Assembly (NCBI RefSeq): GCF_009914765.1
Contig: NZ_WYDS01000011.1
Span: 62,001 to 126,000, forward strand
From: Halodesulfovibrio sp. MK-HDV
GTDB taxonomy: Bacteria > Desulfobacterota > Desulfovibrionia > Desulfovibrionales > Desulfovibrionaceae
Direction of reading: 5' to 3'
DNA: 64,000 nt
The notes beneath the pieces are model-generated. The model saw only the letters and a list, made by a program, of their open reading frames with translations. It did no database searches and was not told the DNA's origin. Position numbers and translations under genes: made by a program. This document shows positions 17,932 to 27,660 of the stretch, piece by piece (within the stretch, counting starts at the first letter, position 1; every line of letters starts with the position of its first letter).

Positions 17932-20900
17932 CACCACCAACAAAAGCTCTTTTTAATGACAAATTTGAGCTCACACCTATCGACTTTCCCCGCTTCTGGA
18001 TTTCACATCAAAAAGCGGTAGAACTTTTTGGCGATCTCGACGCGCTCTATGATCAAACCATGGCGCAAAATCAAGAAATCAAAGTGACTGTCTCTGCCAA
18101 TGTCCAATGGGTTCAGGCAGAAGGTGAAAACGTATGGGCTTTTATTCCCGGAACAGGGGAAGACGCTGATAAAGACTATATGCTCGTTGAGGCATTCTAC
18201 GACACAGGCGCTTTCGTTCCAGAACACGCCCCGGGAGCAGATGAATCAACTTCCATCGCCACGCTCCTGTCCATTGCTGAACGTCTTGGCGACAATCCGC
18301 CTAAAGAATCTGTTCTGTTGCTTGCCACATCCGGACACTCCCAGAGTAATGCCGGAATGCGCTCTTTTGCGTCGCTATTAGCACAATCACTGGGCAACAT
18401 AAAAAAACTATCCACAGGTCTTGCACAAAAAGCTTCTGACACACGAGACACCATTGCAATTCTCAACAATCCAAATCTGCTGGATACGCCGCAATCACTA
18501 TCCACTTATTCTCCAAGAGAATGTGAGTTGCTCCGGCTTGCACTCGACTCCGTATCCAAAACACAAGCAGACATGTACACACGGGAAGTTTCACAACTGC
18601 GCCTTGCCGCAACCGGCTCAGAGGAAGACAACAGCCGTATTAAAGAACTCGCAGCAAAACGGCTGGAGCTTCGTAATCTCCTCTGGTTAAGCTCCAAACA
18701 GCAAGCAACGCGCCCTATTCCACCAGAAGAACTTACAATATTACGCAGTCTATTGTCGCTTGCCACTGCAGAACAGCAGGAACGGTTCGCCGACCTCGTC
18801 ATTCGTTTACGCAGTGCAGAAAGCAAACGGCTTTTAAAAGAAGCAATTGGCGAACGCACATTACAAGCAGGTTTCGGGCTCTATCTTTCTACCCACAGTT
18901 CTGGTGTTGGGGGATTTACCCGAGGCTACTTATATGAATTAAAAGCGAGCATTAATCGCACATCGTTCTTCGGACCATTATCGGAAATGGTAACGGAACA
19001 TGCCAAAAAATTACCGAACTATGACGAACTATGGCAGGATTCACTACACCCGACTCCGACAACGCCATGGCAAAGTTATCTTCCAGACAATCCGAAGTTC
19101 AGTAGCGAAGTTTTAGCTATTGCCGGTTTCCCGATGATCAGTCTTGCGTCTCTGCACGATTTCCGTCCGTTGTGGGGAACTCCGTACGATGTTCTGGAAG
19201 CCACAGATCAAGAATACGCACTGATTCAAAATGAATTTATTACGTCACTCATTACAACAATAGCAAACAACCCCCTGCCTGTTATTGATCGAGGCAGAAA
19301 CGGCTCTGCCACACTGGGCGGAAGCGTAAACTTACAGCGTCAGGGTGAACCGTTTCCAGATAAACCTGCGGTGGGTACGCTTGTTCTTGCCTATCAAGGA
19401 CCTACCCGTTTTTACTCCATGGTTAATACAGATGGCAGCTTTGATCTTCCGGGACTTGCAACATCCCAGTTCACTGTGCACAAAGCTGTCATTGAAGCCT
19501 ATAAAATAAATCCTGAGACCGGCCTTGCCGTATGGGCAGTGGATAAACCGACTACCGGCAAAAGCAACTATCGTGTAAAAATGCGCCGCAATAACATGGG
19601 GACACAGCTCACCATGTTTGACTGTGCGCAAACTACGCTATTTAACCTGCTTGATGCTCGAACACTTGCGTATCTGTACCGAACAGAGATTATTGATGCG
19701 CGGACTGAAACCAGCCCGTTACGTTTCTGGTATTCTCGTCTGGATACACGCAGTTCAACACTGGGGACATTCTTCCTTGAACCGGAAGTACCCTTCAAGC
19801 TCACACTTTCGGACACCGTTCTCGGTAAAAAAGTTCTTCTGTTAAATAACACTCCAGAAGATCCGCTGGGTAAGGGATACCTCATCAGCGAGTGGCCTGT
19901 TATTCCGTTTACTGAATACCATGCAGCAAAAGACATGTGGACGCTGCTCATTCCACGCATTGCAAATCTGGAAAGCAAAGGTATTCACAACGAGCGTATA
20001 TCCAGTCTCTACAGCCAGGCACAACTGCTTTTAAAGCAGGCAGATGAATACTATACGCAAAAAGACTGGGTCGGTTTGCTTAACACATCCCGCGCATCAC
20101 TTGCGACAGCTTCGCTTGTGTACAACGATATTGAAGGAACCCAGCGAGACGTTCTCTCCGGCGTGCTCTTCTACATTGCGCTGTTTGTACCGTTTGCCTA
20201 CTGCCTTGAACGACTGCTCTTCGGGTATGCTTCCATCTATAAACGAATTCTTGCATTCCTCGGACTGCTCACAGCCACAATCCTTGTGGTCTATTTTGTA
20301 CACCCTGCATTCCAACTTACATACAGCCCGCTCATTGTAATTCTAGCATTTTTCATCATTGGGCTTTCGTTCCTTGTGTCGATGATCATATTCCTCCGCT
20401 TTGAGCGAGAGATTAAGAATTTTCAGGAGCAATCGCACAATATACGAGTTTCTGAAGCGAATAAAAGTGCGACCTTTACTGCTGCGATGGCTATCGGAGT
20501 GAGTAACTTACGCCGCAGACCGTTGCGTACTGCGTTAACTATTGCAACGCTTACCATTCTGACATTTACCATTATGAACTTTACCTCTACCAAAAGCATC
20601 CGTACTGCCGGATGGGTAGAGTTCAGCAACTCTGCTCCATATTACGGATTACTGCTAAAGAACCCGAACTGGCGTGATATGCCGGTAGAAACACTGCAAA
20701 TCACCACAGATTTGTTTGGAGCTGAGGGAATATTATCCCCGCGTGTATGGCTTGAAATCCAAGACAAAACACGCGCCCCGTTCCTGCCTGTGGAATATAA
20801 CGGCAAGGAATCAGTAGCACGTGCACTCATCGGGCTTGCTCCTTCTGAAACAGAGATGAGTACGATAAGTAAGCATCTTATCTCCGGGTCATGGTTTGAG

Positions 20901-22331
20901 GAAAGTGATCAGCACGCCATTATTCTTCCTGAAGAAATTGCGACCCAGCTTGGCATAACCTACATCGGTGCAATTGCTCCTGAAGTTCTCTTTTGGGGGA
21001 TACCTTACACCGTACGTGGCATCATAAAGAACAAAGCACTGGCCGAAAGTAAAGATCTTGATGGCGAGCCAATCACGCCGATCATTTACCCTAACATTGC
21101 CGCTTCCGACCTAAGTGATACTGAGGCTGAAGCACTCAATCGAGGGGAAGACCTCTTACGTTACGAAAGCCGGTACGAACATATAAGTGGCGCACGCACC
21201 GTTATTATTCCTGCACGAACACTTTTATCCGAAGGCGGCTCACTTAAAGCTGTCGCCATTAAAACAGGGAAAGATAAACCGGACGATGTAAACCATGGTC
21301 TGCTAAATCTCGGCTACCGCTTCGGTATGCTTATATTCAGCGGCACCACTTCTGGTACATATCTGTACTATGCCTCTAATTTTATCAGCTACAGTGGTCT
21401 TTCCACTATCCTGATTCCTATTGGCATTGCTGTACTGATTGTTCTGAACACTATGATCGGTTCAGTGTATGAACGCCGCGGTGAAATCGGCGTTTACACA
21501 TCTGTCGGACTGGCACCGTCCCACGTGGCTTTCCTCTTTGTCGCAGAATCTCTAGCCTTTGCGGTCATCAGCGCAGTGTTCGGTTATCTCATAGCGCAAA
21601 CGGTGTCCGGCTTTATGTCCGGCACGGAGCTGTGGGCTGGCATGACTGCTAACTATTCCTCCACTGCCGGTGTTATGGCTATGTTGCTCATCATAATTGT
21701 TGTGCTCATATCCTCCATCTACCCTTCCAGAATTGCGTCAGAAATTGCCATTCCGGATGTCACACGAGCATGGAAACTGCCAAAACCGGAAGGCGATGTT
21801 ATGCGCATCGAATTGCCATTCCTTGTAAGAAGCTCTGAACAGGCCTTCGCCGGAGGCTTCCTGTACGAGTACTACCATGGACACGCGGACATATCGCATG
21901 GGGACTTCTCAACTGAAGACATCACATGCTCTTTCCTGCCGCCCGATGATCTTGTTGAAAAAGGACTCATACCAGACGCAGTACAGCAGGATGCCGCAGG
22001 TGACGCATGTCTTACTTTCGATTTTAAAACGTGGCTTGCCCCGTTTGACTTTGGTGTACGCCAAAATGTGCAGCTTATCATGTGTCCTTCTGAATCGCAT
22101 CACGGTTTCAAAGAAATTCATGTAATCCTGACCCGCGAAGCAGGAGAAAAACGCGTCTGGCAAAATCTGAATAAGCCATTCCTGCATGGTCTGCGGAAAC
22201 AACTTCTTGTATGGCGTTCTATCGAAAAAGGCTCACGCAAAAGCTATGAAGATGACTTTAAAACTGCCTTTGCTGAAACAGGAAAAGAGATTCCGCATAC
22301 AGCGATGGAGACCAAAGGAGACAGCGCATGA
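17928..22331 (+). CDS. Giant M28-peptidase-like/FtsX permease protein, main part
   Basis: About 1467 residues from ATG 17928; the intact protein, including the upstream fragment, would be near 1658. Order: M28-like extracytoplasmic domain (VEAFYDTGAFVPEHAPGADE, then LLLATSGHSQSNAG), where the usual H-x-D, D-D/N and G-E-E metal and catalytic residues are largely replaced, so probably a pseudo-enzyme; a helical region; a carboxypeptidase-regulatory-like beta domain near 480-560; a membrane helix cluster near 740-840; FtsX helix 1 after NLRRRPLRTALTIATLTIL; an MacB-like periplasmic domain; three FtsX helices with ERRGEIGVYTSVGLAPSH; and a C-terminal cytosolic domain. It overlaps the ATPase gene upstream and the next gene by ATGA. 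It is likely the large permease of the ABC system. Confidence 0.8.
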   Translation: MTPPTKALFNDKFELTPIDFPRFWISHQKAVELFGDLDALYDQTMAQNQEIKVTVSANVQWVQAEGENVWAFIPGTGEDADKDYMLVEAFYDTGAFVPEHAPGADESTSIATLLSIAERLGDNPPKESVLLLATSGHSQSNAGMRSFASLLAQSLGNIKKLSTGLAQKASDTRDTIAILNNPNLLDTPQSLSTYSPRECELLRLALDSVSKTQADMYTREVSQLRLAATGSEEDNSRIKELAAKRLELRNLLWLSSKQQATRPIPPEELTILRSLLSLATAEQQERFADLVIRLRSAESKRLLKEAIGERTLQAGFGLYLSTHSSGVGGFTRGYLYELKASINRTSFFGPLSEMVTEHAKKLPNYDELWQDSLHPTPTTPWQSYLPDNPKFSSEVLAIAGFPMISLASLHDFRPLWGTPYDVLEATDQEYALIQNEFITSLITTIANNPLPVIDRGRNGSATLGGSVNLQRQGEPFPDKPAVGTLVLAYQGPTRFYSMVNTDGSFDLPGLATSQFTVHKAVIEAYKINPETGLAVWAVDKPTTGKSNYRVKMRRNNMGTQLTMFDCAQTTLFNLLDARTLAYLYRTEIIDARTETSPLRFWYSRLDTRSSTLGTFFLEPEVPFKLTLSDTVLGKKVLLLNNTPEDPLGKGYLISEWPVIPFTEYHAAKDMWTLLIPRIANLESKGIHNERISSLYSQAQLLLKQADEYYTQKDWVGLLNTSRASLATASLVYNDIEGTQRDVLSGVLFYIALFVPFAYCLERLLFGYASIYKRILAFLGLLTATILVVYFVHPAFQLTYSPLIVILAFFIIGLSFLVSMIIFLRFEREIKNFQEQSHNIRVSEANKSATFTAAMAIGVSNLRRRPLRTALTIATLTILTFTIMNFTSTKSIRTAGWVEFSNSAPYYGLLLKNPNWRDMPVETLQITTDLFGAEGILSPRVWLEIQDKTRAPFLPVEYNGKESVARALIGLAPSETEMSTISKHLISGSWFEESDQHAIILPEEIATQLGITYIGAIAPEVLFWGIPYTVRGIIKNKALAESKDLDGEPITPIIYPNIAASDLSDTEAEALNRGEDLLRYESRYEHISGARTVIIPARTLLSEGGSLKAVAIKTGKDKPDDVNHGLLNLGYRFGMLIFSGTTSGTYLYYASNFISYSGLSTILIPIGIAVLIVLNTMIGSVYERRGEIGVYTSVGLAPSHVAFLFVAESLAFAVISAVFGYLIAQTVSGFMSGTELWAGMTANYSSTAGVMAMLLIIIVVLISSIYPSRIASEIAIPDVTRAWKLPKPEGDVMRIELPFLVRSSEQAFAGGFLYEYYHGHADISHGDFSTEDITCSFLPPDDLVEKGLIPDAVQQDAAGDACLTFDFKTWLAPFDFGVRQNVQLIMCPSESHHGFKEIHVILTREAGEKRVWQNLNKPFLHGLRKQLLVWRSIEKGSRKSYEDDFKTAFAETGKEIPHTAMETKGDSA

Positions 22332-24304
22332 ATACATTACGACTCCCCGCTCTAGCCTTTGCCATTCTTCTCGGCATACTCATGTGCGCAGCAGGGCCAT
22401 TCAATACCGCATGGCTTGGCGGTACACCGCTTGGTGGTGGACATTTTCCACTTGCACCGTTTTTCATCTCATTCTTTTTATTTATTGGCACAGCAATTAT
22501 TGCCACATCAACAAACACAAAACCTATACTGAATGGTACTGAGCAACTTGTCACATGGCTCTTTATGGTCATCGGTATAGGTATCGGATATTCCGGACTG
22601 GCAGAATCATTCTTCCTTAATATTACTGCACCGGTTTATTACCAGACTGGTGGATACGGCTGGGTAAAAACACTCACTCCTTACCTTCCAGACTCATGGT
22701 ATATGAACGACCCTTCCGTGGTGAAACCGTTGTACGAAGGATTCATCGGCGGACGGAACATGAGCCTCCTGCAAGTTGTTCAACAGATCCCTTGGGTAGC
22801 GTGGACAGGTGTTCTTACATTGTGGGGACTATTCATCATGATGGCGTACCTCACCATGCTTTGCCTCGTTAACCTGTTCGGCAGACAATGGGTAGAAAAC
22901 GAACGCGTCAACTTTCCTCTCCTGCGCGTGCCGCAGTTTTTGAGCGATGCTTTGGACTCCGGTACAATGCGGGAATTTCTGACCAATAAATTCCTGCTCT
23001 GGGGCATTGGTATTCCAGTATTTATTCACATGATTAATGGGCTGAGCTACCATTATCCGTCCATTCCTCAACTGCCAATGATCGTACTTGCCGGACAATA
23101 TTTCCCGAAATATGGGCTCTTTTCCGGTTTCAACAAGCTGCAACTGTTCCTTGTTCCGGCATACATCGGCTTTGCCTTCCTCGCCACACGGCAAATCGCG
23201 TTCAGTTTCTGGTTCTTCTATATCTTCGGTGCTCTTTTTATGGGTATCCTGTATGTACTGGGATTCAATGTTCCTCAATCTGCCATGGGCATTAACTTCG
23301 GACCAAACCTTGCGCGCCCGGCAGAAGCTATGGTCATGGGCTCTACCCTGATTTTCTTTTTGTTTATTCTCTGGCTCGCACGTGAGCACCTCGTTAATGT
23401 TTTTAAATCAGGCTTACGAAATACAGATGTTCATCAAGGCGAAATTATACCTGCAGCATGGTCTTTATGGGGCGCAGTTGCCGGTATCGCAGCCATGATG
23501 GTTTGGTGCCGATGGTTCGGTATGTCCATTGGTGGTTCCGTGGTAATGCCTGTCATCTTCTTTGTAATCTTACTGGTTATTTCCCGCGTCATCACTCAAG
23601 GCGGGCTGCCACAGTTTATGCTTACTGCTGCACCTTCCGACGGTGTTACCGGTATACTTGGAACCCGCTTCCTTGGCGTAGCTGGTATTGCCCTTACGGC
23701 TGTGATGCAAAAAATGATGTTCCTTGATGTTCAAGAATCCCTCATGCCGAACCTTGTGCACGGCAACAAGATTTCCGAAAACACAAAAAGTAAACGGCGC
23801 TTCTTCCTTGCGCTGACAATTCTTCTCGCCCTGTGCGTCTGCACCGCATTCTGCTCCATGCTCATTCTTGGATACAAAACAGGACTGCGTGATCTTCAAC
23901 TCGAAGTTCAATCACAGTCCATATTATCCATCTATGAAAATGCAGGCAGATTAATTGATGCACCACTGAGCGCCAACTCGTGGACCACATCTTTCGCTAT
24001 CATTGGTGCCATATTCATGGGCGTACTTGTATTTTGCTTCTACAAGTTCCCTTGGTGGCCGCTTCATCCATTAGGTTTTATCGCAGCGTACAGCAAAAGC
24101 ATGCGCATCCTGTGGGTTTGCTTCTTCCTCGGGTGGCTCTGCAATTATTTGGTACTGCATTACGGGGGCACAGCTCTCTATCGAAAGATTCAGATGGTAT
24201 TTGTGGGGCTTGTTATCGGTGACATGCTTATGGGCGGCGTATGGGCTATCGTGAGTCTCTTCTCTGGAATTGTGTATCCAGTATTTCCGGTACTTGGGGG
24301 ATAG
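22328..24304 (+). CDS. OPT-like polytopic membrane protein (DUF6785/DUF6784 type)
   Basis: Integral membrane protein of 658 residues with about 14 predicted hydrophobic segments. It resembles the DUF6785/DUF6784 proteins distantly related to oligopeptide transporters (features such as FGRQWVENERVNFPLLRVPQ and RVITQGGLPQF). Its start overlaps the giant FtsX gene (ATGA) and its end lies 3 bases from the next gene, which encodes a similar protein, so the two probably form a heterodimer. Conserved polar residues sit in the ENERVNFP loop. The family has no established substrate. Family assignment is from recall of the sequence type and should be verified by profile search. Confidence 0.7.
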   Translation: MNTLRLPALAFAILLGILMCAAGPFNTAWLGGTPLGGGHFPLAPFFISFFLFIGTAIIATSTNTKPILNGTEQLVTWLFMVIGIGIGYSGLAESFFLNITAPVYYQTGGYGWVKTLTPYLPDSWYMNDPSVVKPLYEGFIGGRNMSLLQVVQQIPWVAWTGVLTLWGLFIMMAYLTMLCLVNLFGRQWVENERVNFPLLRVPQFLSDALDSGTMREFLTNKFLLWGIGIPVFIHMINGLSYHYPSIPQLPMIVLAGQYFPKYGLFSGFNKLQLFLVPAYIGFAFLATRQIAFSFWFFYIFGALFMGILYVLGFNVPQSAMGINFGPNLARPAEAMVMGSTLIFFLFILWLAREHLVNVFKSGLRNTDVHQGEIIPAAWSLWGAVAGIAAMMVWCRWFGMSIGGSVVMPVIFFVILLVISRVITQGGLPQFMLTAAPSDGVTGILGTRFLGVAGIALTAVMQKMMFLDVQESLMPNLVHGNKISENTKSKRRFFLALTILLALCVCTAFCSMLILGYKTGLRDLQLEVQSQSILSIYENAGRLIDAPLSANSWTTSFAIIGAIFMGVLVFCFYKFPWWPLHPLGFIAAYSKSMRILWVCFFLGWLCNYLVLHYGGTALYRKIQMVFVGLVIGDMLMGGVWAIVSLFSGIVYPVFPVLGG

Positions 24305-24307
24305 GTC

Positions 24308-26263
24308 ATGTATCAAGATAAAGAATTACAAGAATATCGTGATCTACTTCAGCCGCCTACTCAATTTGAAGAAGGCTTTGACTGGAAAACCATAATCGGT
24401 GCTGTCTTCATCGGCTTCCTGATGATGCCGGGCAGCATGTACTTGCAGCTCGTTATCGGGCAAGGAATCGGCCCTGCTGCACGTTGGGTAACCATTATTC
24501 TCTTTGCAGAAGTAGCCAAGCGCTCATATACCGAATTAAAACAGCAAGAAGTTTTTCTCCTGTTTTACATGGCAGGTGCTGCGCTTGCATCGCCATTTTC
24601 CGGTCTTTTATGGAGCCAGTATCTTGTCCAGTCGGACGCGGCCAAGATGCTGGGACTTACAGAATTTATTCCAACGTGGATTGCGCCACAACCCGGCTCA
24701 GAAGCACTGGCGGACAGAACATTTTTCCATCAGGATTGGCTCATTCCAATTTTGCTTCTAGCGGGCGCGCAGCTTGTTCAGCGTATTGACCATTTTGGTC
24801 TGGGCTACGCTCTCTTCCGTCTTACATCTGATGTGGAAAAACTGCCGTTCCCAATGGCACCGGTTGGTGCATTAGGTACCATGGCTTTAGCAGAATCTAC
24901 TGAAGACCGTAAATCCGGCTGGAAATGGAGAGTGTTCTCCATAGGCGGGGTAATCGGACTTCTCTTCGGCTTTTTCTATATACTACTTCCGGCGCTTTCC
25001 GGCTTACTTTTTGAAGAACCCATACGGCTGATCCCGATACCGTGGATTGAGCTGACACGACATACAGAGTCGATTCTTCCTGCGGTTGCTACCGGCTTCC
25101 AGTTTGACCTGACGCTCGTTTTTGTTGGTATGGTTCTTCCGTTCTGGGCAGTCATCGGTGGGCTTGTAGGTCTGCTTGTAACCATTGCCGCAAACCCTTT
25201 CCTCTTCGATGCTGGAATTCTTCATCGTTGGAAACCGGGAATGGAAACTGTTGAAACGGTCTTCGCTAACAACTTCGACTTCTACATGTCTTTCGGTATC
25301 GGCCTTGGTCTTGCCATTGCGATTATCGGTATCTGGCAGGTTATCCGTTCTTTCAGCTCAAAAAGCGGAAAACTGGACTTTTCAAAACTCTTCAAGCCAC
25401 CTCCTGGACGTGGTGATATTAACTTCTGGCTTTCAATCGGCATCTATTTCTTCTCAACCATGACCTACATACTCATTTGCCACTGGCTTGTTCCAAGTTT
25501 CCCTTGGATTTTCTTTCTCATTTACGGCTTCATCTATACACCGATTGCATCATACATCAGCGCCCGTATGGAAGGTATTGTCGGACAGTTTGTTTCCCTG
25601 CCGTTTGTACGTGAGGCAAGCTTCATCGCTGGAGCTAAATATTTTGGCTACAACGGGATAGAAATTTGGTACGCCCCGATTCCTTTGCATAACTATGGTG
25701 AAGCAACCGTTCAGTTCCGTGAAATCGAGCTTACCGGTACAAACTTGCGCGGCATTATTAAAGCTGAGTTTGTAGTGTTCCCAATTGTTATTATTGCCTC
25801 GCTCATCTTCTCCCAGTTCCTCTGGAGACTGGCACCGATACCTTCGGCAAGTTATCCATATGCCCAAAAGATTTGGCATTTGCAGGCACTGAACTCTCTT
25901 CTCCTGCAATCATCAACGCTTGAAGGTAACTCGCTATTCTATCAGGCTCTCAGCTACGCCTATGTTGGCTCCGGTGTCGGACTCGGGATCATTTTGTACG
26001 CGTTCCTATCCGTATTCGGGCTCCCCATAATGCTTATTTATGGAGTTGTGCGCGGACTTGGGCAATCTACCCCGCACGGCATTATTCTAGAAGTAGTCGG
26101 CGCGTTGCTAGGACGCTATTTCTTCCTAAAAAAATACGGAAAAAAATGGAGGCACTACGCACCAGTTCTACTTGCTGGATTCTCCTGCGGCATGGGGCTC
26201 ACCGGCATGCTTGCCATGGGTTGCACATTGATTCTGAAGTCCCTAAGCCAACTTGCGTACTAA
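24308..26263 (+). CDS. OPT-like polytopic membrane protein, second partner (DUF6785 type)
   Basis: Integral membrane protein of 651 residues, related in plan to the preceding protein, with about 14 membrane segments. It has an OPT-like run near the N-terminus (IGAVFIGFLMMPGSMYLQL) and a VEKLPFPMAPVGALGTMALA block aligned with the ENERVNFPLL block of its partner. The C-terminal LIYGVVRGLGQSTPHG and a glycine-rich last helix end the protein. It is the last gene of the cluster and is followed by a strong terminator. It may be the second half of a transporter or a membrane scaffold for the glycan machinery. Confidence 0.7.
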   Translation: MYQDKELQEYRDLLQPPTQFEEGFDWKTIIGAVFIGFLMMPGSMYLQLVIGQGIGPAARWVTIILFAEVAKRSYTELKQQEVFLLFYMAGAALASPFSGLLWSQYLVQSDAAKMLGLTEFIPTWIAPQPGSEALADRTFFHQDWLIPILLLAGAQLVQRIDHFGLGYALFRLTSDVEKLPFPMAPVGALGTMALAESTEDRKSGWKWRVFSIGGVIGLLFGFFYILLPALSGLLFEEPIRLIPIPWIELTRHTESILPAVATGFQFDLTLVFVGMVLPFWAVIGGLVGLLVTIAANPFLFDAGILHRWKPGMETVETVFANNFDFYMSFGIGLGLAIAIIGIWQVIRSFSSKSGKLDFSKLFKPPPGRGDINFWLSIGIYFFSTMTYILICHWLVPSFPWIFFLIYGFIYTPIASYISARMEGIVGQFVSLPFVREASFIAGAKYFGYNGIEIWYAPIPLHNYGEATVQFREIELTGTNLRGIIKAEFVVFPIVIIASLIFSQFLWRLAPIPSASYPYAQKIWHLQALNSLLLQSSTLEGNSLFYQALSYAYVGSGVGLGIILYAFLSVFGLPIMLIYGVVRGLGQSTPHGIILEVVGALLGRYFFLKKYGKKWRHYAPVLLAGFSCGMGLTGMLAMGCTLILKSLSQLAY

Positions 26264-26778
26264 GGGGAGATTTCATTTGTAACCTCCCCGCACATTCTAG
26301 AATCACAACTTGCTAATCTGACACCATAAAAAACAAAAAACCGGAAAATCGACACACGATTTTCCGGTTTATTTTGTCTAACGCTCTGTTATTGACAGAG
26401 CATAATCAAAACTTACTATAATAGTATTATCTACTAACCACCACCTCGCCTCTTTTGTCCACATCCGGTGCATAGTGCTTCCTTCACAGAATGGCATTCA
26501 TCCTGTAAATACAAGCACTGCAACCATGTCGACCCTCAGTTACGTATTCGTTCATCATTTCAATACATAACGTGCGATGTGCTTTTGCTTTAAACAAACA
26601 ATGTTCATTCTGGTTATTTCTGGTTCTTTTTAGTTATACAGTGTCGTGCTATTTTTCGTACAAAAATTCACATTGTGTAATACTATGAGCAGGAAATAAA
26701 AGCGTTGTTCTCACTCGTAGTCACGATACAGTACGACCTTCCTGAATGTTCAGATATAAATCTTCCTGAGGAGATAGC
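26264..26778. other. Intergenic region between the glycan cluster and fdhE
   Basis: 515 bases with no convincing gene. It contains the cluster terminator (26341-26370) and the leader and promoter region of fdhE, AT-rich after 26570. A near-palindrome TTCACA-T-TGTGTA at 26668-26680 is the only operator-like element noticed and is weak. Confidence 0.5.
26341..26371 (+). terminator. Intrinsic terminator ending the 7-26 kb cluster
   Basis: Perfect 11-bp arms CCGGAAAATCG (26341-26351) and CGATTTTCCGG (26357-26367), loop ACACA, extended by flanking AAA/TTT and followed by TTTATTTTG. It is 78 bases after the last stop codon. Confidence 0.85.
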
Positions 26779-27660
26779 ATGGAATTCGATTTGGAATTAG
26801 AAACAAAAAGACTTGAACGTAAACTTAAACATATCGCTGGAAAAGGTTTTCTCCCTCAAGCTCTTTTGCAAATCGTAAGCAACACAGCTGTGCTTCAACT
26901 TGCAAGCCGTGTTAATGTTTCTGTGCAGCCGCTGCGTCCTCAAGTTACACAGGACATGCACATTCAAGGTGCACCGCTTGTAAACAGAGCTACGTTTACG
27001 TATGATCCTAAAGAAACTGCTATTCTCTTTGGAAAATTACTGGCAATGCTGGATAAAGCTGAGGAACCGCTGGCATCTTCTGCTGTTAAAATCCGTGAAG
27101 CCATTGAAAAACAAGAATTAAGCATTCAGGAAGCATGTGATGCATTTATTGCAGATGACAATATGTTCTACGCTGACTGGGCTGCCCGTATTCCAGAATC
27201 ACCGAGCCTCGTACGTTTTCTGGCTCAAGGCAGCCTGACCCCGTCATTACAAGTACAGACAGATCTTTTAAAAGAGCACAGAAGCGACGAAGAACCTTGG
27301 CCTCATGGACACTGTCCGCACTGTGGTTCCCAGCCGCTCATCGCTACTTTGAAAGAAAAAGAAGGTCTTAAACACCTCACCTGCTCCTTCTGTCGTCTTG
27401 AGTACCGTGCAAAACGCTTACAGTGTGCTTTTTGTGGTGAAGAAGGCCACGATAAGCTTGAATACTTTAAAGCTGACGGCGAACCGGGGTACGAAGTACA
27501 TGTATGTAAAACATGCACCTGTTATATCAAAGTTAGCGATTTCCGCGAATTTGACCGGGTGAGCATCCCAGTCCTTGATGATCTTGAATCTCTCACTCTT
27601 GACATTCTAGCACGTAAACAAGGATACGCTCGCCCTACACTCTCAGCATGGGGGTTCTAA
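26779..27660 (+). CDS. fdhE: Formate dehydrogenase accessory protein FdhE
   Basis: Protein of 293 residues matching FdhE, a rubredoxin-like iron protein needed to assemble periplasmic formate dehydrogenases. Four Cys pairs of the CxxC type lie in the C-terminal half: CPHCGS, CSFC, CAFCGE and CKTC, which bind iron in characterised homologues. The N-terminal half is helical. GAGGAG precedes the ATG. It is first in the operon fdhE-fdhD-mobA-moaA, with a TAATG overlap to the next gene. Its likely client is the FdhAB enzyme encoded 10 kb downstream. Confidence 0.93.
   Translation: MEFDLELETKRLERKLKHIAGKGFLPQALLQIVSNTAVLQLASRVNVSVQPLRPQVTQDMHIQGAPLVNRATFTYDPKETAILFGKLLAMLDKAEEPLASSAVKIREAIEKQELSIQEACDAFIADDNMFYADWAARIPESPSLVRFLAQGSLTPSLQVQTDLLKEHRSDEEPWPHGHCPHCGSQPLIATLKEKEGLKHLTCSFCRLEYRAKRLQCAFCGEEGHDKLEYFKADGEPGYEVHVCKTCTCYIKVSDFREFDRVSIPVLDDLESLTLDILARKQGYARPTLSAWGF

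Noticed and set aside
26668-26680. Crp/Fnr-type operator upstream of fdhE
   Set aside because: The dyad TTCACA-T-TGTGTA is imperfect and its spacing does not match known consensus sites.
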